Source: Deltaproteobacteria bacterium | GTDB taxonomy: Bacteria; Desulfobacterota; Desulfobulbia; Desulfobulbales; Desulfobulbaceae | Direction: 5' to 3' | Length of the DNA stretch: 17,949 nucleotides | NCBI GenBank assembly: GCA_013151365.1 | Contig: JAADIK010000056.1 | Location: forward strand, 1-17,949 | Shown here: piece by piece, positions 1 through 7,782 of the stretch | Layout of the letters: every line of letters begins with the position of its first letter | Numbering within the stretch: the stretch's first letter is position 1 | Notes under the pieces: model-generated | Databases searched by the model: none | What the model was told of the DNA's origin: nothing | What the model saw: the letters and a program-made list of their open reading frames with translations, nothing else | Program-made: the position numbers and the translations under genes

Positions 1-419
1 CGGATGACGATCTTGGCATGCTGACTTTCGCCCTGCATGCGGAAGCTTCTCCGGGTTCCGCCGCCGGTGGTATAGCGGCTGCGGCCGAAGAGTTCTTCAA
101 AGAAATCACTGAAACCGCCGCTATCCGCCTCGGTATATCCGGCCCCGGAAAATTCGAAACCGGCATCCCAGTTCGGCGGTGGTTTGAAATCCTGACCGGC
201 CTGCCAGTTGGCGCCGAACTTATCGTAAGCGGCCCGTTTTTCCGGATCACTGAGGACCTCGTAGGCCTCCCCCACATCCTTGAATTTTGTCTCGGCGTTG
301 GTTTCCTTGCTGATGTCGGGATGGTACTTGCGGGCGAGGCGGCGATAGGCCCGTTTGATTTCATCCTGGGGGGCATCCCGGGAAACACCGAGAATATGGT
401 AGTAATCCTTGTATTCCAT
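1..419 (-). CDS. CbpA-type DnaJ/Hsp40 co-chaperone, 3' end beyond window
   Basis: Reading the minus strand from ATG at 419 gives about 139 residues before the window edge, opening MEYKDYYHILGV. The J domain covers roughly residues 4-70, with the HPD motif at residues 33-35 that stimulates DnaK (Hsp70) ATPase. A Gly/Phe-rich linker follows (GFSDFFEELFG, about residues 101-111), then the start of a substrate-binding domain. The GANWQAGQDFKPPP stretch is typical of CbpA-like class B proteins; no Cys-rich zinc finger is seen in the visible part. Candidate ribosome binding sites are GGAGG (435-439) and AAGGA (425-429). The gene is divergent from aroK across 168 bp, where no confident promoter was identified. 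The family call is firm. CbpA versus another class B J protein cannot be settled because the C-terminus is missing. Confidence 0.9.
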   Translation of the reverse strand, partial: MEYKDYYHILGVSRDAPQDEIKRAYRRLARKYHPDISKETNAETKFKDVGEAYEVLSDPEKRAAYDKFGANWQAGQDFKPPPNWDAGFEFSGAGYTEADSGGFSDFFEELFGRSRYTTGGGTRRSFRMQGESQHAKIVI

Positions 420-587
420 TTTGTCCTTGAGCAGCCTCCGTTTCTTTTTGCTTTGCAGGCAGTTACAGGATACAGTAAATATCGTCTCATGAAAAGGAAA
501 GAAAAAAGTTGCGGATCGTGATTATGTCAGGTTTTCATTACTGAAAAAAGAGAAAAAACAGCGGAGACGCTTTGTCCCTGAACATGA

Positions 588-1205
588 ATGCGGTTTTCAC
601 TTTATGGTGAACTTGTTACTATGGTGGTAAGGGAAAAGGAAACAGGGGCGGCATCTTCCAGCCGGGATGGTATCCCCGCCCGGATCGTGCTGGCCGGCTT
701 CCGGGCAACGGGGAAGTCGGCGGTGGGTGGCCGGCTGGCCGCGCGGCTGCAATATCGCTTTATCGATACCGACGATGAACTGTGCGCCCGGATGAAGAGC
801 AGTGTCGCGGAGTTTGTCCGCCGGCGGGGCTGGCCGGCTTTTCGGAAGATGGAGCAGGCCCTGCTGGTCGAGCTGGCCGGAACCGAAGGGGTGGTCATCG
901 CCACCGGCGGCGGCGCAATTCTGCACCAGGACGCATGGCGGGCATTAAGAAAGGGCAGCCTGGTTGTCTGGCTGCGGGCCGGCGCCGCGACCATCAGACA
1001 GCGCCTGGAAGCGGATGTTGCGTCAGCCGTCCAGCGGCCGTCGTTGACGGGAATTGATCCTGGCCGGGAGATTGAAGAGGTGCTGGCCGCCCGGGAACCA
1101 TTATACCGGCTGGGTTCGGATGTGGTCATCGAGACGGAGCATCGGACGCCGGAAGATATCGCCGCGGAAATCGAGCAACTTTGTTTTTGTGCGCCTGAGG
1201 GTTGA
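588..1205 (+). CDS. aroK: Shikimate kinase
   Basis: Cytoplasmic enzyme that phosphorylates shikimate to shikimate-3-phosphate with ATP, the fifth step of the shikimate pathway. Visible motifs (numbering from 588): Walker A GFRATGKS at residues 37-44; the shikimate-binding DTDD at 60-63; FRKME at 85-89 with the substrate-contacting Arg86; TGGG at 106-109; the lid arginine in QRPSL at 149-153; and REPLYR at 169-174 near the adenine site. The usual GE before xxFR is GW here (residues 81-82), a minor change. The start is uncertain: ATG 588 gives 205 residues with a long N-terminal tail, while ATG 621 (194 residues) is closer to the usual 170-190, and neither has a strong ribosome binding site. 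The gene ends 3 bases before aroC, consistent with co-transcription of two enzymes of the same pathway. Confidence 0.93.
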   Translation: MRFSLYGELVTMVVREKETGAASSSRDGIPARIVLAGFRATGKSAVGGRLAARLQYRFIDTDDELCARMKSSVAEFVRRRGWPAFRKMEQALLVELAGTEGVVIATGGGAILHQDAWRALRKGSLVVWLRAGAATIRQRLEADVASAVQRPSLTGIDPGREIEEVLAAREPLYRLGSDVVIETEHRTPEDIAAEIEQLCFCAPEG

Positions 1206-1208
1206 ACT

Positions 1209-2318
1209 ATGGCAGGAAATACTTTTGGCACCTTGTTCCGGGTGACGACCTGGGGAGAATCGCATGGCCGGGCCATCGGCGCGGTCATTGACGGTTGTCC
1301 GCCGGGCATCGAGCTGACGCCGGAAATTATTCAGCAGGAGCTGGAGCGCCGGCGGCCGGGCAAGAGCGCCGGGGAGAGTCCGCGCCGGGAACCGGATGTC
1401 GTCGAGATCATGTCCGGCACCTTCCGGCCGGATAACGCCCCGTGCGAGCTGACCACCGGCACCCCGATTTCTCTTGTCATCTTCAATAAGGACGCGCATT
1501 CCAAATCCTATGACAACCTGAAGGATGTGTTTCGCCCCGGGCACGGTGATATGAGCTACCAGGCCAAGTACGGCATCCGCGATCATCGCGGCGGCGGCAG
1601 GGCTTCGGCCCGGGAAACGGCGGCCCGGGTGGCGGCCGGGGCCGTGGCCGGTCAACTGTTACGGGTGCACGGCATGGACGTCACCGGCTATACCGTGGCC
1701 CTGGGCGGAGTTCGGACCGACAAGAGGGATTTGGCCGTCATCCGGGAGAATCGGCTTTTTTGCCCGGATAACGAGGCCGCCGCCCGCATGGAAGAGCGGA
1801 TCAGCGAGGTCCGGAGCCAGGGTGATTCCCTGGGCGGGATTGTCGAAATCCGGGCGGTCTGCCCGCCGGGCCTGGGCGAGCCGGTTTTCGACAAGCTCGA
1901 CGGGGAGCTGGCCCGCGCCCTCATGTCGATCGGCGCGGTCAAAGGGGTGGAGATCGGCGCCGGCTTTCAGGCGGCAGAAATGACCGGCTCGGAAAATAAC
2001 GATGCCATCGCCCCAGCCGGGTTCCTCGGGAACAATGCCGGCGGTATCCTGGCCGGAATTTCCAGCGGCGGGGATCTCATCGTCCGGGTGGCGGTCAAGC
2101 CGATCCCCTCCATCGCCAAAGAGCAGCAGACCGTCAACCTGAACAACGAGCCGGTTGTCATCAAGGTGGGCGGGCGGCACGATATTTCGGCCATCCCCCG
2201 GATCGTGCCGGTGTGCGAGGCCATGGTGCGGTTGACTCTGGCCGACCATCTCCTGCGGCAACTGGCCCTGCTTGAAACCGGCCGAAGGTTAAAAGATCAT
2301 GACAACCGTCACTGTTGA
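1209..2318 (+). CDS. aroC: Chorismate synthase
   Basis: Converts 5-enolpyruvylshikimate-3-phosphate to chorismate, the last common step of aromatic biosynthesis, using reduced FMN. The 369-residue protein has normal family length. It shows GESHG at residues 16-20, ERRRPG at 46-51, RPGHGDMSY at 109-117 and the signature RDHRGGGRASARETAAR at 124-140. Later it has the GVEIGAGF and NNAGGILAGISSG segments, and near the end the RHDISAIPR motif. GAGG at 1197-1200, inside the end of aroK, is a well-placed ribosome binding site for ATG 1209. The last 20 bases overlap the start of the glycogen synthase gene, so the genes are probably translationally coupled. No frame or motif anomalies were seen. Confidence 0.97.
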   Translation: MAGNTFGTLFRVTTWGESHGRAIGAVIDGCPPGIELTPEIIQQELERRRPGKSAGESPRREPDVVEIMSGTFRPDNAPCELTTGTPISLVIFNKDAHSKSYDNLKDVFRPGHGDMSYQAKYGIRDHRGGGRASARETAARVAAGAVAGQLLRVHGMDVTGYTVALGGVRTDKRDLAVIRENRLFCPDNEAAARMEERISEVRSQGDSLGGIVEIRAVCPPGLGEPVFDKLDGELARALMSIGAVKGVEIGAGFQAAEMTGSENNDAIAPAGFLGNNAGGILAGISSGGDLIVRVAVKPIPSIAKEQQTVNLNNEPVVIKVGGRHDISAIPRIVPVCEAMVRLTLADHLLRQLALLETGRRLKDHDNRHC

Positions 2319-3953
2319 TAAACGGAAGATTCGCAGCGTCTGGATGGTCAGCCGCGAGTATGACGGCCTGGCCGGAGCCGGCGGGGTCAAGGATGTGTGC
2401 CGGCAGCTGGCCGAGGCCCTGGTCGAGCACGGCGGTTGCGCGGTGCGGGTGATTATCCCCCGCTACGGCTTTATGGAGCCCCGGACCCTTGGCTTCAAGC
2501 CGCTGTCGCTGCCGGGCCGGCAGCAGGTGACGCCCTGTCCCGGCAGTTTTGGCACCGGACCTTTGACGTGGACATGAATTACGTTGACGAGAACCGCCGG
2601 GAGGCGGTTTCGATCTGGCAGAACGAGATCCAGGGCGTCACCGTTTTCCTGGCGGAGGCGGAGCGCTTTGCCGAAAAACTCGGGGTTTACGCTTATACCG
2701 CCGAGGAAGAAAAGCGGCATTCCTGGCAGCGTCAGGGCATGGGTCATTATGATTATTTCGCCATGAATATCCTGTTGCAGAAGGCGGCCATCGCCCTGAT
2801 GATTCTCCTGGATGAGCGGCCCGACGTGATCCACTGCCAGGACGGTCATGCCGCGGTCCTGCCGGCCATGCTCCGGGAACACGAGGGTTATAGTCATTTT
2901 TTCCGGCACAGCGGCTGCGTGGTGACGGTACACAACGCGGGAATCGGTTACCACCAGGACGTGGCCGATCTTGAGTTCGCCGCCGCCGTTACCGGCCTGC
3001 CCGACCGGGTGATTCGCGCCAACACGCTGAACGACAGCTTTGATCCCTTTATCGCCGCCGCCGACTATGCGGTGCTCAATACGGTCAGTGAGCAGTATGC
3101 CCGTGAACTGCAGGAGACGGATGAAGACGTGCGGACCGGCGGGCTCGGCCATGCTCTGTTGCAACGGGGGGTGCGCCTGGCCGGCATCACCAACGGTATC
3201 AACCCGCAGGATTTTGATCCGGCGGAGCCGGAAAAACTGGGCCTGCCCGCCGCCTTTGACGTGGCCGGCGGCCACCTGGAAGGCAAGAGGATCTGCAAGG
3301 AAACACTGATACATTCCCTGAGCCGGGTAAAAAAACGGCACCGGGTCGTGCAGCACGGTTTCCTGGCCGAAAAACCGGAGCAGCCGCTTTTTACCTTTGT
3401 CGGCCGCCTGACCCTTCAGAAGGGCGTCGATCTTTTGGTGCATAGCCTTGAGTCGCTCCTGGCCGAGGACGCCGATTTTCAGATGCTGATTCTGGGCAGC
3501 GGCGCCCCCGAATTCGAGGCCCGCCTTATCGAGCTGGCGGACGGCGATGAGTTCGGTGGCCGGATCTGTTTCCTCCAGGGCTATGATCCCGATCTTGCCA
3601 TGCAGGTGTATGCGGCCGGTGACTTTTTCCTGATTCCTTCCCTGTACGAACCCTGCGGCCTGACCGATTATATCGCCCAGTTGTTCGGGAACCTGCCCCT
3701 TGTTCATTACGTGGGCGGCCTGGTCAAGGTGATCGACGGGACCACGGGGTTCGCTTACCAGGACCACAGCCCGTCGGCCCTGGGCGAAACCATGTGGCGG
3801 GCCATGACGCTCTACCGCTCGTCGCCGGCCGGAATCAAAACCATGCAGCAGGCGGCTGTCCGCCGTATTTACGAACACCATACCTGGGAGAAGGTCGTGG
3901 GCCGTTATCTTGAACTCTATGAGCAGGCCGGAAGGATGGTCTGTCGTTACTGA
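2299..3953 (+). CDS. glgA: Glycogen/starch synthase (GT5), disrupted by a one-base frameshift
   Basis: Transfers glucosyl units from ADP-glucose (UDP-glucose in some relatives) to a growing alpha-1,4-glucan in the cytoplasm. ATG 2299 (AAGG upstream) opens the GT5 N-terminal domain, VWMVSREYDGLAGAGGVKDV, where GAGGVKDV stands in for the usual K-x-GGL-x-DV glucan/ADP-glucose loop. This frame stops at 2577, but the rest of the enzyme continues in the -1 frame from about 2547 to 3953. That part includes DVIHCQDGH, VTVHNAGIGYHQ, GITNGINPQDFDP, FVGRLTLQKGVDLL and the catalytic-domain SLYEPCGL (Glu about 451 in the rejoined protein). One extra base at the TTTT run 2547-2550 restores a 551-residue protein of normal length that reads ...GSFWHRTFDVDMNY.... 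The cause may be a sequencing or assembly deletion, a real mutation, or slippage. It overlaps aroC by 20 bases. Confidence 0.85.
2547..2550 (+). other. Probable frameshift point in glgA (TTTT run)
   Basis: The frame that starts at 2299 and the frame that ends at 3953 are joined most simply here. In the first frame the codons are AGT TTT GGC; a TTT-decoding tRNA moved back one base still pairs perfectly with TTT and continues as TGG CAC CGG ACC. A fifth T would give the same protein. The site sits before the stop at 2575-2577. There is no complete X-XXY-YYZ heptamer, so a homopolymer error or a true deletion is more likely than programmed frameshifting. Confidence 0.6.
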
Positions 3954-3956
3954 GCC

Positions 3957-4877
3957 ATGACAACCGGGCAGTCGGCACCAAACGGTGATCCGCCGGAGCG
4001 GCGGAATCCGTGGTTTGCGAAACGGCATGATTTTTTTGTGCGCCGGGCGATTGATGAGTTTTTTCGTCTCACCCGGTCCTTCGAGGATATTTATCTGATC
4101 TACCTGGAGTGCCGGAGGCCCCTGGCCGATCCCTGTGCCGATCTGCTTGACCGGCAGACCGGCGAGGTGCGGACAAGGCTGTGGGACCGGCTTACGGTCA
4201 TGGTGGGCACGGAAAGCGAAAAAGGCCCCCTGTGGCGGTTGAAGGATCTCTGCCATCTCGTCTGGCCGAAAAGCGATGAACCTCGGGGGCAGGGCGGCAG
4301 CCTGGTCGACTGGCTTGTCGGCGCGGTTTTTCACGAGGCCATGAAGCTCAAGGAAAATATTTATCTCTTGAACAGCTATGGCCCGGCCGCCTGTCAGATG
4401 CGGAATTTTCCGGCCGGCCCGGAGCTGTTTTCCGGTCCGGTTCCGGCCCCGGTTCCCCGGCTGGAGAGCATGATCGATGTCCGGGGGCTGATCAGCCGGG
4501 CCGCCGCCGATGTGGTCGGCCAGATGGAACAGATCGCCTTTTTGTTGACTCATGCCGCTTTCATCCTGCGGCTGATGATGCCGGATCTAGCCCGGAACAT
4601 GCTGGTGGTCCGCCTGCTGGCGGAACGGGAAGATGTTTTGCGGCTGTTATGGGGAGAAACCCTGGAGGCGGTGTTTACGGATATGTTCTACGGTGATGCC
4701 GCCGAGGGCTTCTGTACCGCGGGCAGGAGTTATCTGCGCGGCCAGTGGTTCCCGCAGGCGCTGCGGATGTATCAGAAGGCGCTGGCCGCGAGTCCGACAT
4801 GCGATGAGGCGATAACCAGGTTGGTGCAACTGCAGGCCGTTGTTCGTGAGAACCGGCAGCTGCTTGGTGTGGCATAA
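3957..4877 (+). CDS. Protein of unknown function with C-terminal TPR-like repeat
   Basis: A 306-residue, apparently soluble protein with no signal peptide or clear membrane segment. I do not recognise the family. Most of it is predicted alpha-helical and rich in Leu, Arg and aromatic residues. Near the C-terminus, about residues 244-290, is a TPR-like helix pair (GRSYLRGQWFPQALRMYQKALAASP) with the typical spacing of small and large hydrophobic residues, suggesting a protein-protein contact surface. The ATG lies 3 bases after the glgA stop, so the two genes are probably translationally coupled and the product may act with, or on, the glycogen synthase; that role is inferred from position only. 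Codon use and GC content match the neighbours, so the frame is very likely real. Confidence 0.8.
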   Translation: MTTGQSAPNGDPPERRNPWFAKRHDFFVRRAIDEFFRLTRSFEDIYLIYLECRRPLADPCADLLDRQTGEVRTRLWDRLTVMVGTESEKGPLWRLKDLCHLVWPKSDEPRGQGGSLVDWLVGAVFHEAMKLKENIYLLNSYGPAACQMRNFPAGPELFSGPVPAPVPRLESMIDVRGLISRAAADVVGQMEQIAFLLTHAAFILRLMMPDLARNMLVVRLLAEREDVLRLLWGETLEAVFTDMFYGDAAEGFCTAGRSYLRGQWFPQALRMYQKALAASPTCDEAITRLVQLQAVVRENRQLLGVA

Positions 4878-4932
4878 ATGACGTAACTGATCACAGGGTG
4901 TGAAACTCTGCGCTATTGCTTGTATCCAACCT

Positions 4933-5040
4933 GTAAGCCGCCACAGGTGCCACAGATTTACGTAGTCGCTTCCGTTCGCTATAGTCCCTCTATGCGGGCG
5001 GGAGAGACCGCGTGAAGATGGGGTGCCTGTGACGGCTTAC
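4933..5040 (+). promoter_or_regulatory. Long imperfect hairpin in the gap leader (possible structured RNA)
   Basis: A manual fold gives about 40 base pairs in 108 nt. The outer stem pairs 4933-4951 with 5022-5040 (19 positions, one C-A mismatch, two G-U pairs). An 8x8 internal loop follows (4952-4959 / 5014-5021). Then 4960-4963 pairs with 5010-5013, 4965-4967 with 5006-5008, 4969-4979 with 4994-5004 (11 pairs, three U-G), and 4981-4984 with 4990-4993, closing on the loop TCCCT. All six wobble pairs are G-U on the plus strand, favouring a plus-strand RNA. It ends 32 bases before the gap start codon and has no following T-run, so it does not look like a simple terminator. I could not assign it to a known riboswitch family; a palindromic repeat element is the alternative. 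Confidence 0.6.
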
Positions 5041-5072
5041 TAAATGACGAGATCGAACGGGAGGAATGGGCC

Positions 5073-6077
5073 ATGACTGTAAAAATAGGGATCAACGGGT
5101 TCGGGCGGATCGGCAGGAATATTTTCCGGGCAATCAGCCAGGACGAGGCGTTTGCGGATATCGAGGTGGTGGGCATCAACGATCTGACCGACGTCCGGAC
5201 CATCGCCCACCTGCTCAAGTACGATTCAATAATGGGCGTTTTCGCCGGTGAGGTCACGGCGGCCGAGAACGGCATTGTGGCGGCCGGGCGGCCTATTACC
5301 GTCACCAGCCACCGGCAGCCGAAGGATATCCCCTGGATGGATCTCGGGGCGGAATATGTCCTGGAGTGTACCGGTCTTTTCCGGGACGCTGATTCGGCCA
5401 AGGCCCATATCGACGCCGGGGCGGCCAAGGTGATTATCTCGGCCCCGGCAAAAGGCGGGGTCAAGACCATTGTCATGGGCGTGAATGAAGATGAATACGA
5501 TCCCACCGAGCACCACGTGGTTTCCAATGCCTCATGCACGACCAACTGCCTGGCCCCGGTGGCCCAGGTTATTCTGAATCATTTCGGGATCAGGCGGGGC
5601 TTGATGACCACGATTCACGCCTATACCGGCGACCAGCGGCTGCTTGATTTTCCGCATAACGACCTGCGCCGGGCCCGGGCCGCCGCCATGTCCATGATTC
5701 CCACCAAGACCGGCGCCGCGGCCGCGGTCGCCCTGGTGCTGCCGGAACTCAAGAACAAGTTCGACGGCCTGGCGGTGCGGGTGCCGACGCCCAATGTCTC
5801 GCTGGTGGATGTGGTAATGGAGGTGGAAAAGGAAACCACGGTCCCCGAGGTGAACCAGGCCCTGCAGGAGGCGGCCAACCGCTACCTGCGCTATACCGAA
5901 GAGCCCCTGGTTTCCATTGACTTTCAGGGGGATCCGCACTCGTCCATTGTTGACGGGCTCTGTACCAGGGTCCTGGGCAACTCCGTGAAGGTCATGTCCT
6001 GGTACGACAACGAGTGGGGTTATTCCAACCGGATGCTCGACCTGGTTCTGCATATGGTGGCCAGCAAGCCCTTGTAA
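5073..6077 (+). CDS. gap: Glyceraldehyde-3-phosphate dehydrogenase, type I
   Basis: Catalyses the reversible oxidative phosphorylation of glyceraldehyde-3-phosphate to 1,3-bisphosphoglycerate in glycolysis/gluconeogenesis, as a cytoplasmic tetramer. The 334-residue protein has the usual length. It shows the Rossmann motif INGFGRIGR at residues 7-15, the catalytic SNASCTTNC at 151-159 with Cys155, the base His182 in TIHAYTGDQ, the AVRVPTPNVSLVD strand and the terminal WYDNEWGYSNR. The INDLTD segment at 35-40, with an acid at the end of the second beta strand, fits NAD rather than NADP preference. A strong GGGAGG ribosome binding site lies about 8 bases before the ATG. It follows a 195-bp leader containing the hairpin at 4933-5040, so it may be its own transcription unit. 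It converges with the minus-strand kinase gene. Confidence 0.97.
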   Translation: MTVKIGINGFGRIGRNIFRAISQDEAFADIEVVGINDLTDVRTIAHLLKYDSIMGVFAGEVTAAENGIVAAGRPITVTSHRQPKDIPWMDLGAEYVLECTGLFRDADSAKAHIDAGAAKVIISAPAKGGVKTIVMGVNEDEYDPTEHHVVSNASCTTNCLAPVAQVILNHFGIRRGLMTTIHAYTGDQRLLDFPHNDLRRARAAAMSMIPTKTGAAAAVALVLPELKNKFDGLAVRVPTPNVSLVDVVMEVEKETTVPEVNQALQEAANRYLRYTEEPLVSIDFQGDPHSSIVDGLCTRVLGNSVKVMSWYDNEWGYSNRMLDLVLHMVASKPL

Positions 6078-6085
6078 AACTGGTG

Positions 6086-6099
6086 AACCCGTACGGGTT
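6086..6099. repeat. 14-bp perfect palindrome between convergent genes
   Basis: AACCCGTACGGGTT lies in the 57-bp gap between the ends of gap (plus) and the kinase gene (minus). It could form a short AACCC/GGGTT hairpin with a GTAC loop on either transcript, as a weak shared terminator, but no T-run follows on either strand. It could also be chance. Confidence 0.35.
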
Positions 6100-6134
6100 G
6101 CATCTCCCCCGAGGTTGTCGTCCCTGGTGAACGG

Positions 6135-7253
6135 TTACGCGCGGCTTCCTTCGTTCACGGCGGGCTCCTCAACGCGCGGCGGGCCGGCGGGCTTGATGGG
6201 TAAACGGATGGTAAAGCGGCTGCCGTGGTCGACCTCGCTCTGCACGGAAATCATGCCCTTGTGATTTTGGATGGTCTTCAAGGCAAAGGTGAGCCCGAGA
6301 CCCGGACCATAGATTTTCGAGGTGGAAAAAGGGTCATAGATATTTTTGATCACGTCCCGGGAAATGCCTTTGCCGCTGTCGCTGATTTCGATTTCAAAAA
6401 AACCTTCATGCACCCCGGAGGCAATGGTGAGTTTTTTTTCGGGGCTGTTCTCCATGGCCTCGATGCCGTTCTCGATGATACAGGCGATGGCGGTCGCGAG
6501 ATTGTCACGGTCGGCCGGGATCAGGGGCGGATTTTCCATCAGGCGGGTTTCCACGGTGATTTTTTTGTCCCTGATCTGCGAATCGTTCCGGCTCAGGGCC
6601 AGCTTGATAATTTCGTTCATGTCGGCCGTCTCCGTGTAGGACAGAGTGGCGGACTTGAGGGCCAGCAGCTTGGCGACCATTTTTTCGAGCGCCACGACAT
6701 TCTGTAAAATGATGTCGAGATATTTGATGTTCGGGTCATCCGGCGCCAGATTGTCCCTGACGCGCCGGGCAAAACCGCCGATGGTCACCAGCGGGTTGCG
6801 CACCTCGTGGGAGACCTCGTCCACCATCTGGTCGAGGGCGGCCAGCTTTTCCCGTTCAGCCTGTTTGATGCTGGCGTCTTTGCGGGCCAGGAGGGACCTG
6901 ACCCTGGCGGCCAGCTCTTTGTAGTCAAAGGGCTTGGTCAGATAGCCGTCGGCGCCGGTGTCAAGCCCCTTGACCTTGTCCGGGACCTCGCTCTTGGCGG
7001 TGAGCATGAGGATGGGAATATGCTTCGTGATCTCGTCTTTTTTTAGCCGCCGGCAGACCTCGTAACCATCCAGCTTGGGCATCATCACGTCCAGGAGAAT
7101 GATGTCCGGCTCGTATTCCCGCACCTGTTGCAGGGCCTCTTCGCCGTCATAGGCGGCCGCGGTGTCATACCCCTCGGCCCGGAACCTTTTGGTCAGCAGT
7201 TCAACGGTGTCGATGGTATCGTCGACAATCAGGATTTTTGCCTTCTTTTCCAC
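6135..7253 (-). CDS. Receiver-histidine kinase hybrid (soluble)
   Basis: A cytoplasmic two-component protein of about 372 residues. An N-terminal receiver domain (about 5-122) has the acidic pair at 11-12, phospho-acceptor Asp55 in LLDVMMPK and Lys107. A short coiled coil leads to a HisKA domain with His149 in SHEVRNPLVTI, then an ATPase domain with Asn262 (ENGIEAM), DSGKGIS at 292-298 and GPGLGLTFA. There are no membrane segments. It probably receives phosphate from, or is controlled by, the upstream kinase and DivK-like receiver. I chose the GTG at 7253 because GGAG sits 8 bases upstream and the product begins directly at the receiver (VEKKAKILIVDD). A TTG at 7277, overlapping the previous stop as TTGA, is the alternative. 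It is the last gene of the minus-strand operon. Confidence 0.92.
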   Translation of the reverse strand: MEKKAKILIVDDTIDTVELLTKRFRAEGYDTAAAYDGEEALQQVREYEPDIILLDVMMPKLDGYEVCRRLKKDEITKHIPILMLTAKSEVPDKVKGLDTGADGYLTKPFDYKELAARVRSLLARKDASIKQAEREKLAALDQMVDEVSHEVRNPLVTIGGFARRVRDNLAPDDPNIKYLDIILQNVVALEKMVAKLLALKSATLSYTETADMNEIIKLALSRNDSQIRDKKITVETRLMENPPLIPADRDNLATAIACIIENGIEAMENSPEKKLTIASGVHEGFFEIEISDSGKGISRDVIKNIYDPFSTSKIYGPGLGLTFALKTIQNHKGMISVQSEVDHGSRFTIRLPIKPAGPPRVEEPAVNEGSRA

Positions 7254-7273
7254 AGTTGCAGCTCCGCCGGCGG

Positions 7274-7657
7274 TCAATCCAGAAAGGGTTTGATCCGGTC
7301 GTAAAGCTCATGGACATTGATGGGCTTGGTGATATAGCCTTCACAGCCGGCGGCAAGCGCCTTCTCCCTGTCACCCTTCATGGCATGAGCGGTGAGGGCG
7401 ATGACCGGGATTGCGGCAAAGGCCTGGTCGCTTTTCAGCCGCCGGGTCACCTCGTGGCCGTCGATCTTGGGCAGTGAAATGTCCATCAGGATCAAATCCG
7501 GCATCTCTGCCGCGACTTTTTTAATGGCGTCCTCGCCGTCAACTGCTTCAACAAGTTGTAATCCTTTGTTTTTCAGGATTTTGATCACCAGCTCCCGGCT
7601 GTCCAGATTGTCATCCACAACCAGGATTTTTTTGGGCGGTTTGTTTTGTTCTTCCAT
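7274..7657 (-). CDS. DivK-like single-domain response regulator
   Basis: A 127-residue protein made only of a receiver domain, with no output domain. The acidic pair is at residues 15-16 (VVDDN), the phospho-acceptor is Asp59 (LILMDISLP), the switch Thr is in IALTAHAM and the conserved Lys111 is in YITKPI. The GDREKALAAGCEGY segment is typical of DivK/CheY-like relay proteins. ATG 7657 was chosen because GGAG (7666-7669) lies just upstream and only seven or so residues precede the fold; a longer frame from 7702 adds an unlikely tail. It lies between two kinases and ends about 20 bases before the next coding region. A role as phosphate shuttle between them is inferred from this position. Confidence 0.92.
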   Translation of the reverse strand: MEEQNKPPKKILVVDDNLDSRELVIKILKNKGLQLVEAVDGEDAIKKVAAEMPDLILMDISLPKIDGHEVTRRLKSDQAFAAIPVIALTAHAMKGDREKALAAGCEGYITKPINVHELYDRIKPFLD

Positions 7658-7782
7658 CGGATAGCTCCATATTACCTTCGTGTTCCGTGTCTGCGAGATC
7701 ACGAAGGGTTTCTTTTCCCTGAATTTGTGACGGCTTGAGGTGATGCTCCATGCAATATTTCCGGCTCGTCCCGAAGGCCCTG

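Noticed and set aside
18..521. Plus-strand open frame of 167 codons at the left edge
   Set aside because: It is antisense to the clear J-domain protein on the minus strand, which has an HPD motif and ribosome binding site.
602..1309. Minus-strand open frame opposite aroK
   Set aside because: Low-complexity translation with no recognisable motif; aroK has all its catalytic motifs on the other strand.
2463..4553. Minus-strand open frame of 696 codons
   Set aside because: It lies opposite glgA and the following gene and shows no domain; its length is explained by high GC content and codon bias of the plus-strand genes.
4886..4908. Hammerhead ribozyme-like core (CTGATCA ... GAAAC)
   Set aside because: The invariant G8 of CUGAUGA is C here and the stem II geometry has an extra base; the TCACA/TGTGA hairpin explains the resemblance.
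4933..5040. Integron attC site or glycine riboswitch as identity of the hairpin
   Set aside because: The ends do not carry the RYYYAAC/GTTRRRY core sites of attC, and apart from a GGAGAG-like block the conserved glycine aptamer segments are absent.
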